Positions 41,427 through 50,301 of a stretch of 64,000 bases of DNA are shown one piece after another. The notes beneath the pieces are model-generated. The model saw only the letters and a program-made list of their open reading frames with translations, was not told the origin of the DNA and did no database searches. The translations under genes were made by a program, and so were the position numbers. Numbering within the stretch: position 1 is the first letter of the stretch; each line of letters begins with the position of its first letter. The stretch comes from Acetatifactor sp. (GTDB lineage: Bacteria > Bacillota > Clostridia > Lachnospirales > Lachnospiraceae). The stretch is taken from assembly GCA_024693365.1 (NCBI GenBank), contig JAILLF010000060.1, forward strand, positions 1 through 64,000, given 5' to 3'.

Positions 41427-42722
41427 TCAGGTTTTCCCCGTTTGATACCCCTTCACGTCCATTAGTTTCCCCAAATAGGACAGCGAGCCAAAGGCCAGGA
41501 TCACGTCATCCTTCCCTGCAAGGAGCTCCGCCATTTCCACGGCTTCCTCAACGCTCCCCGCCACCGTCACCGCCGGATGTACCTCCGCAATCTTTTGGGC
41601 GAGTTCCAATGCCGGCAAGGCTCTGGGATTCTCAGGCGGCGTGATCGTAATGATCTGATCGGCATAGGAATGCGTAAGCTCTATGATCCTGCCATAATCT
41701 TTGTCTCTTAATACCCCCATTATATAAATAATTCTGCGATTTGTAAAATAAAATTCAATGGATTTGGCAAGTTTTTCCGCCGCATCCTCATTGTGCGCCC
41801 CATCCACGAGAAAAAGCGGTCTTTTTTGAATCACCGTGAGCCTTCCCGGCCACTGCGTTTCCGCCAGTCCCTCGCGGACCGCCGACTCACTGATCTGATA
41901 GCCAAGCCTTGCAATTTCACCGCAGGCATCGATTGCCAAAATGGCGTTCGTGATCTGGAACTGACCTGCCAGCCGGATTTCCAGTTTCCCGTAGTTTCGA
42001 TAACAAAAGCTTTGCTTTTCGATGCCGTAGCGGATCTTTGCCGCCTCGCTTGCCTTCGAGACAACCATCTTCGCCCCGGCCTCGTCTGCCTTCTTTCGAA
42101 TCACTTCCAATACTTCTGGCTTTTGATCCATGCAGACGACCGTCGAGCCCGGTTTGATGATCCCTGCCTTTTGCGCCGCGATCTCTTCCAAGCTTTTCCC
42201 AAGGAATTTCATATGATCCATGCCTATGGATGCGATGACTTCAACCAGCGTTCCCTCGATCAGATTGGTCGCGTCCAAAAGGCCGCCCATGCCAACCTCC
42301 AGCACGCCAAAATCACATTTTTTCTCACGAAAGTAACAAAACCCCAAGGCCGTTTCCACCTCAAAAGGCGTCGGCTGCGGTAACCCGTCGGCCACCATCC
42401 CGTCGCAAGCTTCCTTCACGCGCTCAATCCAATCCGCAAGACTCTTTTGCGAGATCATCCTGCCATTTACCTGAATCCGCTCCCGGTACTCCCGGATTGT
42501 AGGGGAAACATATCTTCCGACAAGGTAGCCCGCTTTTGTGAGGATATTGGAGATAAAGGCAACCGTGGATCCCTTTCCGTTGGTTCCCGCCACGTGGATC
42601 CATTTAACGCATTTCTGCGGGTCTCCCAGCCTTCTGCAGAGCTCCCTGATGGATCCAAGTCCCGGCACGATCCCGCGCCCCGTGATCTCCTCGATATATT
42701 CCAGTGCCTGTCTGTAATTCAT
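41427..42722 (-). CDS. folC: Folylpolyglutamate/dihydrofolate synthase
   Basis: 431 aa Mur-ligase-type enzyme. P-loop HVAGTNGKGST near the N-terminus, MGGLLDATN, and the C-terminal DGAHNEDAAEKL. It adds glutamate to dihydropteroate and to folates. ATG 42722 is supported by GGAGGG 8 bases upstream; two other in-frame codons upstream are poorer. It is the first gene of the folate operon. Confidence 0.95.
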   Translation of the reverse strand: MNYRQALEYIEEITGRGIVPGLGSIRELCRRLGDPQKCVKWIHVAGTNGKGSTVAFISNILTKAGYLVGRYVSPTIREYRERIQVNGRMISQKSLADWIERVKEACDGMVADGLPQPTPFEVETALGFCYFREKKCDFGVLEVGMGGLLDATNLIEGTLVEVIASIGMDHMKFLGKSLEEIAAQKAGIIKPGSTVVCMDQKPEVLEVIRKKADEAGAKMVVSKASEAAKIRYGIEKQSFCYRNYGKLEIRLAGQFQITNAILAIDACGEIARLGYQISESAVREGLAETQWPGRLTVIQKRPLFLVDGAHNEDAAEKLAKSIEFYFTNRRIIYIMGVLRDKDYGRIIELTHSYADQIITITPPENPRALPALELAQKIAEVHPAVTVAGSVEEAVEMAELLAGKDDVILAFGSLSYLGKLMDVKGYQTGKT

Positions 42723-42786
42723 GGAAAACACCCTCCAAACTAGTTAAAAACCTTCCGACTGCACTTGCACGGCAAAATAAATGAAA

Positions 42787-42811
42787 GGGAAACGCCAAAA
42801 AGACGTTTCCC
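42787..42811 (-). terminator. Terminator before the folate operon
   Basis: GGGAAACG (42787-42794) and CGTTTCCC (42804-42811) form a stem, with T-rich sequence following on the minus strand. It ends the PH-domain gene at 42818-43228. Confidence 0.8.
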
Positions 42812-42817
42812 ATTTTC

Positions 42818-43228
42818 TTAGCCCATTATGTCATCAACGTCAGCAAGCTCCCCGGAACCAATGTCAAGCATGTTCACGGTTCTTCTCTTCAGTCTCGCTT
42901 CCTCCGAGGTCTTCAGAATGTAATTCTTGATCTCCTTGGAGTTCTTAATGTGGAGCAGCACAAGCTTTGGATGCGTTGTGTCACCGGTAAAGCAGACAAC
43001 GGTACCAAGCCCGAAGATGCGCTCAAACAGCGTGGCTTCGTGCTGTACGTCCTGAATCTTATACATGTAACAGTCGTTTTCGATGACCTTTAACAAACCT
43101 GACCTGATCGTCAGCACGTCATCTTCAACGATATATTTGGTAAAGGTAAAAGGTAATGCAAAGAAGACCCATCTTTTTCTTTCTACGTATCCCACGTTAA
43201 TCCCCTGCCTTTCCTTGATCCATTTCAT
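42818..43228 (-). CDS. Bacterial PH-domain protein
   Basis: 136 aa, no membrane helix apart from a short hydrophobic loop (VFFALPFTFTKYIV). Residues about 20-110 form the seven-strand pattern of a bacterial PH domain (DDVLTIRSGLLKVIENDCYMYKIQDVQ, shown as parts: strong strands and the conserved YKIQDV). The C-terminus is acidic. Function is unknown. It stands alone between the folate operon and a divergent nitroreductase gene, and its ribosome site is weak. Confidence 0.75.
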   Translation of the reverse strand: MKWIKERQGINVGYVERKRWVFFALPFTFTKYIVEDDVLTIRSGLLKVIENDCYMYKIQDVQHEATLFERIFGLGTVVCFTGDTTHPKLVLLHIKNSKEIKNYILKTSEEARLKRRTVNMLDIGSGELADVDDIMG

Positions 43229-43374
43229 GGCTCAATCTCATTTGAAATCCGGTTGCAAACCTTCGCAAAGGTTTCCTTTGTATCTTATTATACAAAATCT
43301 AACGCGGAAGCACAAGCTTTTTTTCCATTACGTTTCCTCCTCCAAAATTTCTTTTTCAAAACCAGAAAAAGACA

Positions 43375-43403
43375 TTGCGAAAGCCCCCCAAAAATGATAT
43401 GAT
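43375..43403 (+). promoter_or_regulatory. Sigma-A promoter of the nitroreductase gene
   Basis: TTGCGA (43375-43380) and TATGAT (43398-43403) with a 17-base spacer, 35 bases before the ATG. It is one of the clearest promoters in the window. Confidence 0.75.
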
Positions 43404-43437
43404 GTCATAAGAGTGATGCAAAAAAGGAGGAACCGTC

Positions 43438-43977
43438 ATGACAGCTAAGGAATGTATTGTTGGACGCAGAAGCATTCGTCAGTTTACGGATCAGCCCGTA
43501 CCCCATGAGCTTTTGGAGGAGATCGTTTCCACCGCCTCCTACGCTCCGAGTTGGAAGAACACCCAGATCACCCGTTATACCGCAGTGGAAGGCGAAAGGA
43601 AGGAGAAGCTCTCCAAGCTCACCTCCATTTTCCCCGGCAACTCTTCCCGTATGGAAAGTGCCCCCATGGTTGTAGCGGTAAGCGTTGTGAAAGGCCGTTG
43701 CGGATATGAGCGGGACGGCTCCTTCTCCACCATAAAGGGCGACGGCTGGCAGATGTTCGACGCAGGCATTGCCAGCGAAGCATTTTGTCTGGCAGCATAT
43801 GAAAAGGGTCTCGGCACCGTGATCCTTGGACTCTTTGACGTGGCGGAAGCAGCCGCTTTGTTAGAGATTCCCGAAACCCAGGAACTCGTTGCACTGATCT
43901 GCATTGGATTTCCCGCTGAAAATCCCGATGCTCCCAAGCGCAAGACCGTTGCTGATTTATTAACCTATAAAAACTGA
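43438..43977 (+). CDS. Nitroreductase family protein
   Basis: 179 aa, FMN-dependent. It has IVGRRSIRQFTDQPV and APSWKNTQ at the N-terminus and GLGTVILGLFD and ALICIGFPAE at the C-terminus, as in NfsA/NfsB-like flavoproteins that use NAD(P)H. Substrate cannot be predicted. AAGGAGG is 7 bases before ATG. It has its own promoter and a hairpin after it. Confidence 0.92.
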   Translation: MTAKECIVGRRSIRQFTDQPVPHELLEEIVSTASYAPSWKNTQITRYTAVEGERKEKLSKLTSIFPGNSSRMESAPMVVAVSVVKGRCGYERDGSFSTIKGDGWQMFDAGIASEAFCLAAYEKGLGTVILGLFDVAEAAALLEIPETQELVALICIGFPAENPDAPKRKTVADLLTYKN

Positions 43978-43985
43978 TCAATGAG

Positions 43986-44014
43986 GGTCGAAGATTTTTA
44001 TCTTCGGCCTTTTC
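43986..44014 (+). terminator. Hairpin terminator/attenuator before pyrB
   Basis: GGTCGAAGAT (43986-43995) pairs with ATCTTCGGCC (44000-44009), followed by TTTTC. It ends the nitroreductase transcript and may attenuate read-through into pyrBI. Confidence 0.75.
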
Positions 44015-44030
44015 TTAGGAGGACAATCTA

Positions 44031-44945
44031 ATGAGACACTTAATGAATCCCCTCGATTTTTCCGTGGAGGAATTGGACAGGCTCTTTGACCTGGCCAACA
44101 AAATTGAAAAGAATCCTGCGGAATATGCCCACGTATGCGACGGAAAGATCCTGGCCACCTGCTTCTACGAGCCCAGCACCAGAACGCGCCTTAGCTTTGA
44201 ATCCGCAATGACAAAGCTTGGCGGCAGGGTGATCGGCTTTGCCGATGCCAACTCCTCTTCCGCTGCCAAGGGTGAAAGCGTATCTGACACCATCCGGGTC
44301 ATCTCCTGCTACGCAGACATTTGTGCCATGCGTCATCCCAAGGAAGGCGCGCCCATGGTAGCCAGTGAGAAATCCCGCATTCCCGTGATCAATGCCGGTG
44401 ACGGCGGTCACTATCATCCGACGCAGACGCTGACCGACCTCTTGACCATCCGGAGTCTCAAAGGTCATCTGGACGGCTTTACCATCGGTCTTTGCGGCGA
44501 CTTAAAGTTCGGCCGTACCGTGCATTCCCTGATCAATGCGCTGGTTCGCTATCCCGGAACCAAATTCATCTTCATCTCTCCCGAAGAACTCAAGGTTCCG
44601 GATTACATCACGGAGATGCTCCGCGAGAAGAACGTACCCTACGAAGAAGTGATCCGCTTGGAGAACGTCATGCCCCAGCTCGACATGCTCTACATGACCA
44701 GGGTGCAGAAGGAACGTTTCTTTAACGAAGAGGATTACGTAAGATTAAAGGACTTCTACGTACTTGATACTGCAAAGATGGAACTCGCCAGGGAGGACAT
44801 GCTGGTACTTCATCCCCTTCCCAGGGTAAACGAGATCTCCGTGGAGGTCGACGACGATCCAAGAGCGGCATACTTCCGCCAGGCCCAGTACGGCGTCTAC
44901 GTCCGCATGGCCCTGATCATGACTCTCTTAGGGCTGGCTTCATAA
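44031..44945 (+). CDS. pyrB: Aspartate carbamoyltransferase catalytic chain
   Basis: 304 aa. [16 protein letters not shown] is the carbamoyl phosphate loop and [12 protein letters not shown] with [14 protein letters not shown] and MTRVQKERF follow, as in E. coli PyrB. It joins carbamoyl phosphate and aspartate in pyrimidine synthesis. AGGAGG lies 7 bases before ATG. The regulatory chain gene follows after 60 bases, so the holoenzyme is allosteric. Confidence 0.98.
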   Translation: MRHLMNPLDFSVEELDRLFDLANKIEKNPAEYAHVCDGKILATCFYEPSTRTRLSFESAMTKLGGRVIGFADANSSSAAKGESVSDTIRVISCYADICAMRHPKEGAPMVASEKSRIPVINAGDGGHYHPTQTLTDLLTIRSLKGHLDGFTIGLCGDLKFGRTVHSLINALVRYPGTKFIFISPEELKVPDYITEMLREKNVPYEEVIRLENVMPQLDMLYMTRVQKERFFNEEDYVRLKDFYVLDTAKMELAREDMLVLHPLPRVNEISVEVDDDPRAAYFRQAQYGVYVRMALIMTLLGLAS

Positions 44946-45005
44946 GATCTGCCCGTCGTCCCGGCTGCGATGCCACGCCAAACCAATTGAGGAGGAAGAA
45001 CTGAA

Positions 45006-45443
45006 ATGTTAAACGTAGGAAAGATTGAAGAAGGATTTGTGCTCGATCACATCAAGGCCGGAAAAAGCCTTTCGATCTATGAGCACCTTGGACTTGATAA
45101 ACTTGATTGCACCGTGGCGATCATCAAAAACGCCCGGAGCGAAAAAATGGGAAAGAAAGATATCTTGAAGGTGGAATGTGACATCAACACTCTTGATCTC
45201 GACGTGCTCGCATTTATCGACCACAACATCACGGTCAACGTGATCAAGGCCGGCGAGATCGTACAAAAAAAGGAGCTCGTGCTTCCTCAGCAGATCAAGA
45301 ACGTGATCAAGTGCCACAATCCCCGTTGCATCACTTCCATTGAGCAGGAGCTCCCCCACATTTTTGTGTTGGCAGACCCCGCCAAAGAGGTCTACCGCTG
45401 CAAATACTGTGAAGAGAAATATCGCGAAAATGCCATTTTCTAA
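45006..45443 (+). CDS. pyrI: Aspartate carbamoyltransferase regulatory chain
   Basis: 145 aa. The N-terminal allosteric nucleotide domain (GLVLD-type start, here FVLDHIKAGKSLSIYEHLG) is followed by the zinc domain with CHNPRCITS and YRCKYCEEKY, which give four Cys ligands. It binds PyrB and mediates control by CTP/ATP in known enzymes. AGGAGG lies 9 bases before ATG. Confidence 0.97.
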   Translation: MLNVGKIEEGFVLDHIKAGKSLSIYEHLGLDKLDCTVAIIKNARSEKMGKKDILKVECDINTLDLDVLAFIDHNITVNVIKAGEIVQKKELVLPQQIKNVIKCHNPRCITSIEQELPHIFVLADPAKEVYRCKYCEEKYRENAIF

Positions 45444-45459
45444 ACATGTCTGATATGTA

Positions 45460-46248
45460 TTATTTCGTGCCGAGGCGTTGCTGAAGTTTCTTACGCAGCT
45501 CCTCCACGGTCTCACGATACCGGCTGGACCGAAACGTAGGGTATGCCTGAATGACCTTCTGCAGGCGTTTTTCCAACCCTTGCAGCGTTTCGGTTCTTTT
45601 TCTTTGCAACTCTTCATAGCGCTCCTTAACTTTCCGCTCCACGTCATCTGCAGTAACGGCGATGCGAACGTCCATGCGCTTTTGCAATCTCCCGATTTCT
45701 GCCTTTGCTTCCTCCAGTTTTATAAGCACGTCCCGCAGATCCAGGGCCGCCTTGAAGCTCAAGGCAAAGTCCGCAAAGATCACTGCGGTCAGCACAAACG
45801 TCACGGCAGTCAGAATCTGGACCGGCACGGAGAGCACCATCTGCTCCACGTAGCGGTGGATCACGGAAGTCATCAAAATGGTAAGGCCGCCCCAGGCAAG
45901 CGTGGATTTCAGGCACACGTGCCCTTGAAAATTAAACCTTTGGTTGGAATAATCCCAGTATCGCACCTTAAACAAGGCCTCCATAACGACCCCCGTCACG
46001 TATTCCAAAAGTGTCGCCCCAACGCATCCCGCCAGATACGTAAGCGGTACGTTATCCTGAAACGGCATGGATGCCACGAGCATCATAATGGCGCCGCTTC
46101 CGTATAAGGGCAAAAAAGGGCCGTGCATGAAGCCGCGATTGGTCAGCTTATGCGTCCTGACGGAAACGTAAGTCGATTCAAAGCACCATCCAAAAAAGCA
46201 ATAGAAATAAAAGAAGAATACCCATTGCGCAACGGAATAATGATACAT
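45460..46248 (-). CDS. CmpB-like putative ABC transporter membrane protein
   Basis: 262 aa. Five or six membrane helices (residues 1-170, WVFFFYFYCFFGWCFESTYVS, shown in part) are followed by a long coiled coil (about 175-262). The core GFMHGPFLPLYGSGAIMM is typical of the ABC_trans_CmpB family, whose role is unclear. No ATPase gene is adjacent. The ribosome site is weak. It converges with pyrI. Confidence 0.8.
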   Translation of the reverse strand: MYHYSVAQWVFFFYFYCFFGWCFESTYVSVRTHKLTNRGFMHGPFLPLYGSGAIMMLVASMPFQDNVPLTYLAGCVGATLLEYVTGVVMEALFKVRYWDYSNQRFNFQGHVCLKSTLAWGGLTILMTSVIHRYVEQMVLSVPVQILTAVTFVLTAVIFADFALSFKAALDLRDVLIKLEEAKAEIGRLQKRMDVRIAVTADDVERKVKERYEELQRKRTETLQGLEKRLQKVIQAYPTFRSSRYRETVEELRKKLQQRLGTK

Positions 46249-46260
46249 TCTCCAACGCGA

Positions 46261-47031
46261 TCAACGATAGATCGCAACCTCCACGTTTATTTTTCCCTTC
46301 TTGGTCTCGCCCTTTTCCCCCACAAAGATCAGCTTCCCGTAACCTCTGGCATTCACGGTTTCGCCAGCCTTTAAGGCTCTGGAATTGTTCTCGCAGCACC
46401 GTCCGTTAATGAACACCTTCCCCGTCCGAAATAAATTCAGACCGTCGTCTCGCGAAAGCTTCCACGCCTTTGCGATCACGGCATCTGCCCTGGGCGAAGC
46501 CACCTGAAGCATTTCCCTCCTGGGTTCCTCGCAGGCCAATTCCATCCACTCTTCACAGATTCTGCATTTCACGCTGGTATGTTTTACCTGCGTGAGATTT
46601 TCACAAATGAATTCCGCCATGTTCTCCAGACAAAAACAATATGCCTGTTTCTCCCCAACAATAATATCCCCAAGGGTCTGTCTTTCTATTCCCAGATTCA
46701 TCAAGGCACCTAAAAAATCCCTGTGCGACAGGTCGTCGGCAAACTTTTGGTTTAAGGGGGTTACGTGAACGCACTTGATCGGAAACGCCGCCTCATAACT
46801 CAATTCCGCGGGATTTCCAAACCGGATCACCACGCGATCCGCCTCTTTCCTGCCGCCATTTAGCTCACATCCGTAGCTTCGAAGCTCCGGCTCCGTCTTC
46901 CAAAAGACATCCTGCTCCGCCAGCCCCAAAAACTCCGTAAACGTAAAAACGCTTTGCTTATAGGACCTGTCTGCAAGATCCAGGAGTCTCTTTTGAAATT
47001 GCTGCAGTTCTCTCTCACTTTTCTCTGCCAT
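46261..47031 (-). CDS. ylmH: YlmH-like S4-domain RNA-binding protein
   Basis: 256 aa. The N-terminal part is the YlmH domain (FTEFLGLAEQD and later HRDFLGALMNLGIERQTLGD). The C-terminal S4 domain (about 175-245) has LSRDDGLNLFRTGKVFINGR. In Bacillus, YlmH lies in a division cluster and helps ribosome rescue. Here no division genes are adjacent. AGAGGT is 6 bases before ATG. Confidence 0.92.
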   Translation of the reverse strand: MAEKSERELQQFQKRLLDLADRSYKQSVFTFTEFLGLAEQDVFWKTEPELRSYGCELNGGRKEADRVVIRFGNPAELSYEAAFPIKCVHVTPLNQKFADDLSHRDFLGALMNLGIERQTLGDIIVGEKQAYCFCLENMAEFICENLTQVKHTSVKCRICEEWMELACEEPRREMLQVASPRADAVIAKAWKLSRDDGLNLFRTGKVFINGRCCENNSRALKAGETVNARGYGKLIFVGEKGETKKGKINVEVAIYR

Positions 47032-47085
47032 GCGTTAACCTCTATATCCGCTTTAGGATCGCTTGCAAGGCAACGGCTTCGCCCG

Positions 47086-47861
47086 TCACCCCAGCATCAC
47101 GTCCAGCGTCATCATCAGTGCAAACCCCAGGGCAAACGCCAGGGTTCCGCGATTATTGTCATTTCCTTCATTCGCTTCCGGGATCAGTTCCTCCACCACC
47201 ACGTAGATCATGGCTCCTGCCGCGAAGGAGAGCATGTAAGGCAAAACCGGCGTCACAATCTTCGCCAGTGCAATGGTGATCAAGGCTCCGACCGGTTCCA
47301 CGACACCAGACAAAACGCCAAGGCCAAAGGATTCCCTAAGGCTCTTTCCCTCCGCCCTAAAGGGCAGCGAAATAATGGCTCCCTCGGGGAAATTCTGGAT
47401 GGAAATGCCAATCGCCAAAAGAATGGCTGCCGTCATTGTCACGGGGCTTTCCTCGCTCAGCGCACCCGCCAAAATGGCTCCAATCGCCGCGCCCTCCGGA
47501 AAATTGTGAATAGTCACCGCCAACATCAGCATGGCCGTTCTGCCCAGCCTGCTCTTCCTCCCCTCAGGCAATGCCTGCCCGGCATGCAGATGCGGCACCA
47601 AACAGTCCATCGCCAGTAAAAACAGGATTCCCAGGGCAAAGCCCACCAGCGCAGGCAAAAACCGAAGCCTCCCCATTTCTCCCCTCATCTCGATGGCCGG
47701 AATGATCAGGGACCATACGGAAGCCGCCACCATCACGCCTCCTGCGAATCCAATAAACAGTCTCTGCAACCCCCACGTACTTCTTTTTTCAGGAACAGCA
47801 CGCATGCCGCGCCAAGGCTAGTTCCCAGAAACGGGAGACACAGGCCAATCCAAACACCCAT
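47086..47861 (-). pseudogene. ZIP-family metal transporter, frameshifted
   Basis: The gene starts at ATG 47861 with a proper ZIP N-terminus (GVWIGLCLPFLGTSLGAA, then CVLFLKK). The frame then breaks at a run of six A on the minus strand (47784-47789), and the rest continues one frame back: LQRLFIGFAGGVMVAASVWS, then the metal-binding HNFPEGAAIG and QNFPEGAIIS in consecutive helices. A -1 shift at the A run gives an intact protein of about 258 aa. A 3' part alone (ATG 47805) would lack the first helix and has no ribosome site. It may be a pseudogene, a programmed slip or a sequencing error in the homopolymer. It imports zinc or related metals in relatives. Confidence 0.88.
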
Positions 47862-47904
47862 CACGAAAGATTGCTCCAATGCTTTTGCTCTATCCTATTA
47901 TAGC

Positions 47905-47935
47905 AAAATACGCCGCTTTCGTGACAAAAGCGGCG
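47905..47935 (-). terminator. Terminator after the COG0523 pair
   Basis: CGCCGCTTT (47911-47919) pairs with AAAGCGGCG (47927-47935), followed on the minus strand by TATTTTG. A TATAAT box for the ZIP gene (47897-47902) lies directly after it, without a good -35 box. Confidence 0.85.
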
Positions 47936-47956
47936 CATAAAAGAAGCATTTGTTTT

Positions 47957-48889
47957 TTAACTAAAGCTGATCACTTCATCCTTCGGCGCCTTCGTCTTTT
48001 CAACACTCACCGCATGAAGCACGGGGCCTTCGCCATTGTAATCCTTCCAATACTCCTTGGAGACGCTGGCCGTGATCTTTACCCAGTCGCGTTCCTTCAG
48101 GCTCGCTGCTCCGGCAAACTCACAGACGTAACCAAGAAACGCCATGTCTTCCGCACAGCAGGTCATTGCCATTCTTCCAGGGACAAAATAATTTGCCGGA
48201 ATTCCCTTGGGCTTCGCAATCATTGCGACAAACTGGATCTTCTTTCCCACGTAGCGCTCCAGATGATCCATGGCATCCAGATAAAAGATGCCGTAGCCGT
48301 GATTGTCCAGAACGATCGGGTCTTTTTGAAGATCGTAGGGAAGATCTTCCTCGAAGATCTCGTTGATCTCGCCGTTGGCATCCTCAAAAATCACGTCAGC
48401 CGAAGCATTGACTGCCTTCACGTTTCTCTTGTAGGAATTCAGCTGATCACGCACCGTGTCACAACGATTAAATATGATCATCTCCGACTTGCGGATCATC
48501 TCCGCCACCAGAGATTTCATGTTGGTGTAATACGTCGGGAACGTGCTTCCGTCAATGACGGTAATCTGCTGCTCGATCTTCCAGTGCCAGGGAAGCTTCA
48601 TGTTTTTGTAATTCCACATGCCGTTATACTCAATGATAATGCGCTCTGGCTTATGTTTTTTCTCAAGCTCCACAAGCTTATTTGCGTTAAAGTCTTCCTC
48701 GTTTTCAATCAGCTCCACCACCGTGTTGCTGCGTCGCAAAAGCGCGGGATCATATTCCTTCTCTCCCTCCTCGCAAAGAAGGAGCAGGGTCGTCCCCCGG
48801 ATCTGAAAATACGGCTGACTCAACGTGAAGGTAATAAATTCCGTCTTTCCACTTTCCAAAAAACCATTGATCGCATATACGGGTTTCAT
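47957..48889 (-). CDS. COG0523/CobW-like GTPase with TIGR03943-like C-terminus
   Basis: 310 aa. P-loop NGFLESGKTEF, a nucleotide region with IIIEYNGMW and IIFNRCDTV (an NKxD-like variant). The C-terminal part (about 190-300) resembles the TIGR03943/DUF1980 repeat region with DWVKITASV. The usual CxCC metal motif is absent, but CC occurs in MTCCAEDM. It likely works with the upstream GTPase in metal homeostasis (inference). AGAGGA is 6 bases before ATG, at the stop of the upstream gene, so the two are coupled. Confidence 0.82.
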   Translation of the reverse strand: MKPVYAINGFLESGKTEFITFTLSQPYFQIRGTTLLLLCEEGEKEYDPALLRRSNTVVELIENEEDFNANKLVELEKKHKPERIIIEYNGMWNYKNMKLPWHWKIEQQITVIDGSTFPTYYTNMKSLVAEMIRKSEMIIFNRCDTVRDQLNSYKRNVKAVNASADVIFEDANGEINEIFEEDLPYDLQKDPIVLDNHGYGIFYLDAMDHLERYVGKKIQFVAMIAKPKGIPANYFVPGRMAMTCCAEDMAFLGYVCEFAGAASLKERDWVKITASVSKEYWKDYNGEGPVLHAVSVEKTKAPKDEVISFS

Positions 48890-48901
48890 GTTTTATCCTC
48901 T

Positions 48902-50131
48902 CTACTTGCGGAAAAGCTCAGCGAGCTTGTCTTCCTTCAGCTCTGCGCCGATCACGCAGATCTTTCCGGTAACCTCAGGCTTTCCGGTCCTTACGTCCTG
49001 TTCTTCAGGAACGTAATCATAATAAATCCAAGTTCCATCCTCAGCGGGAACCATCCCCTTAGCACGAAGGATCGCGCCATACTCGCCGCTGTCAAGGGCA
49101 GTCAGGATGCTTTCGATCTCGCTTCTGGAATATACGTTGGGCGTCTCCATGCCCCAGCTGGTGAACACTTCATCCGCATGATGGTGATGATGGTGCTCGT
49201 GGTCATGATCATGGCATCCGCAGGTGCAATCCGGACCATGGTCATGGTGATGCTCATGCTCGTCCTCGTCATCATGGTGATGGTGATGATGCTCATGCTC
49301 GTCCTCGTCGTCATCATCGTCGTCATGGTGATGGTGATGATGCTCGTCCTCGTCCTCGTCGTCATCATCGTCATGGTGATGGTGATGATGCTCGTCCTCG
49401 TCATCATCGTCGTCATGGTGATGGTGATGATGACCGCAACAGCACTCCTCGTCATCATCATCATGATGATGGTGATGGTGCTCATGCTCCTCATGCGCCT
49501 TCTCCAACATTTCAGCCAACAGGTCATCCAGCTTGTCAGCGCCCTCGATGGTATCAAGAATTGCTTTGCCTTCAAGCTGCGCAAGCGGCGTCGTAATGAT
49601 GGTTGCCTTCGCGTTATGTTCACGGATCAGTGCCACCGCCTCGGCGATTTTCTCTTGGCTCGCCTTGTCGGTACGGCTTAAGATAATGGTCCCTGCATAC
49701 TCAATCTGATTGATAAAGAACTCTCCAAAATTCTTGATATACATCTTGCACTTCGTTGCATCCACGACCGCAACCGCGCTGTTCACCTGCACGTCAAGAT
49801 CCTTTGCCACGTTCTCCACGGCCTTCAGCACGTCAGACAGCTTGCCTACGCCGGAGGGCTCGATCAAAATGCGCTCAGGCGCATAAGTGCTAACCACTTC
49901 CTTCAGGGAAGTTCCAAAATCACCTACCAGCGAACAACAAATGCATCCGGAGTTCATCTCCTTGATCTCAATTCCGGCCTCTTTCAGGAACCCGCCGTCA
50001 ATGCCAATCTCACCAAATTCGTTCTCGATCAGCACCGTCTTGGAACCATCCAATGCCTCAGCCAAAAGCTTCTTGATCAGAGTCGTCTTTCCGGCTCCGA
50101 GAAATCCAGATACCACGTCGATCTTTGTCAT
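48902..50131 (-). CDS. COG0523 GTPase with long His/Asp metal-binding region
   Basis: 409 aa. The N-terminal GTPase has SGFLGAGKTTLIKKLL, the metal motif CICC in NSGCICCSLVGDF, IEPSG and the base-binding SRTDKAS. Residues about 215-330 are almost only His, Asp, Glu and Cys: five blocks of six His alternate with Asp/Glu blocks, with CCC and CTCGC as well; I count 46 His. This is an extreme form of the His-rich insert seen in zinc or nickel chaperones and may store metal. ATG 50131 is preferred because AAGGGTGA is 5 bases upstream and the promoter at 50213 lies above it; an in-frame start at 50251 lies above that promoter. The second GTPase follows and a ZIP gene is nearby. Confidence 0.93.
   Translation of the reverse strand: MTKIDVVSGFLGAGKTTLIKKLLAEALDGSKTVLIENEFGEIGIDGGFLKEAGIEIKEMNSGCICCSLVGDFGTSLKEVVSTYAPERILIEPSGVGKLSDVLKAVENVAKDLDVQVNSAVAVVDATKCKMYIKNFGEFFINQIEYAGTIILSRTDKASQEKIAEAVALIREHNAKATIITTPLAQLEGKAILDTIEGADKLDDLLAEMLEKAHEEHEHHHHHHDDDDEECCCGHHHHHHDDDDDEDEHHHHHHDDDDDEDEDEHHHHHHDDDDDDEDEHEHHHHHHDDEDEHEHHHDHGPDCTCGCHDHDHEHHHHHHADEVFTSWGMETPNVYSRSEIESILTALDSGEYGAILRAKGMVPAEDGTWIYYDYVPEEQDVRTGKPEVTGKICVIGAELKEDKLAELFRK
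49180..49490. repeat. Tandem CATGGTGATGGTGATGATG-type coding repeat
   Basis: Five imperfect copies of an alternating His/Asp codon block inside the GTPase gene. The unit is coding, with no spacers, so it is not a CRISPR array. Slippage here could change the number of His blocks. Confidence 0.85.
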
Positions 50132-50212
50132 CTCAGTCACCCTTTCCATTTCTACTTTCTCTACTGTTTTCATCTTCGCACAGACTTTCGTCTCCGCGCT
50201 TAACCATCCCCT

Positions 50213-50241
50213 ATTTTCTACCATGGGAGTGGGAATGTCAA
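50213..50241 (-). promoter_or_regulatory. Promoter of the COG0523 GTPase pair
   Basis: Minus-strand TTGACA (50236-50241) and GAAAAT (50213-50218) are spaced by 17 bases. A transcript start near 50206 would leave about 75 bases of leader before ATG 50131. I see no clear Zur palindrome. Confidence 0.6.
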
Positions 50242-50301
50242 CCCATTTCACTTGATAAAAATGAAAATAATTCTTAAATTTCCATTACTTTTCCAACCGC
50301 G

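Noticed and set aside
42818..43437. Hidden gene in the gap before the nitroreductase
   Set aside because: The 209-base gap holds only the promoter at 43375 and AT-rich sequence; no frame with a ribosome site was seen.
49180..49490. Regular repeats that could suggest a CRISPR array
   Set aside because: The units are contiguous coding His/Asp codons without spacers, and no cas gene is near.
47879..49681. 600-aa open frame on the plus strand with Met/Val-rich repeats
   Set aside because: It is antisense to the His/Asp-rich GTPase and its neighbour; the repeats are the reverse of His/Asp codons. No ribosome site or family motif.
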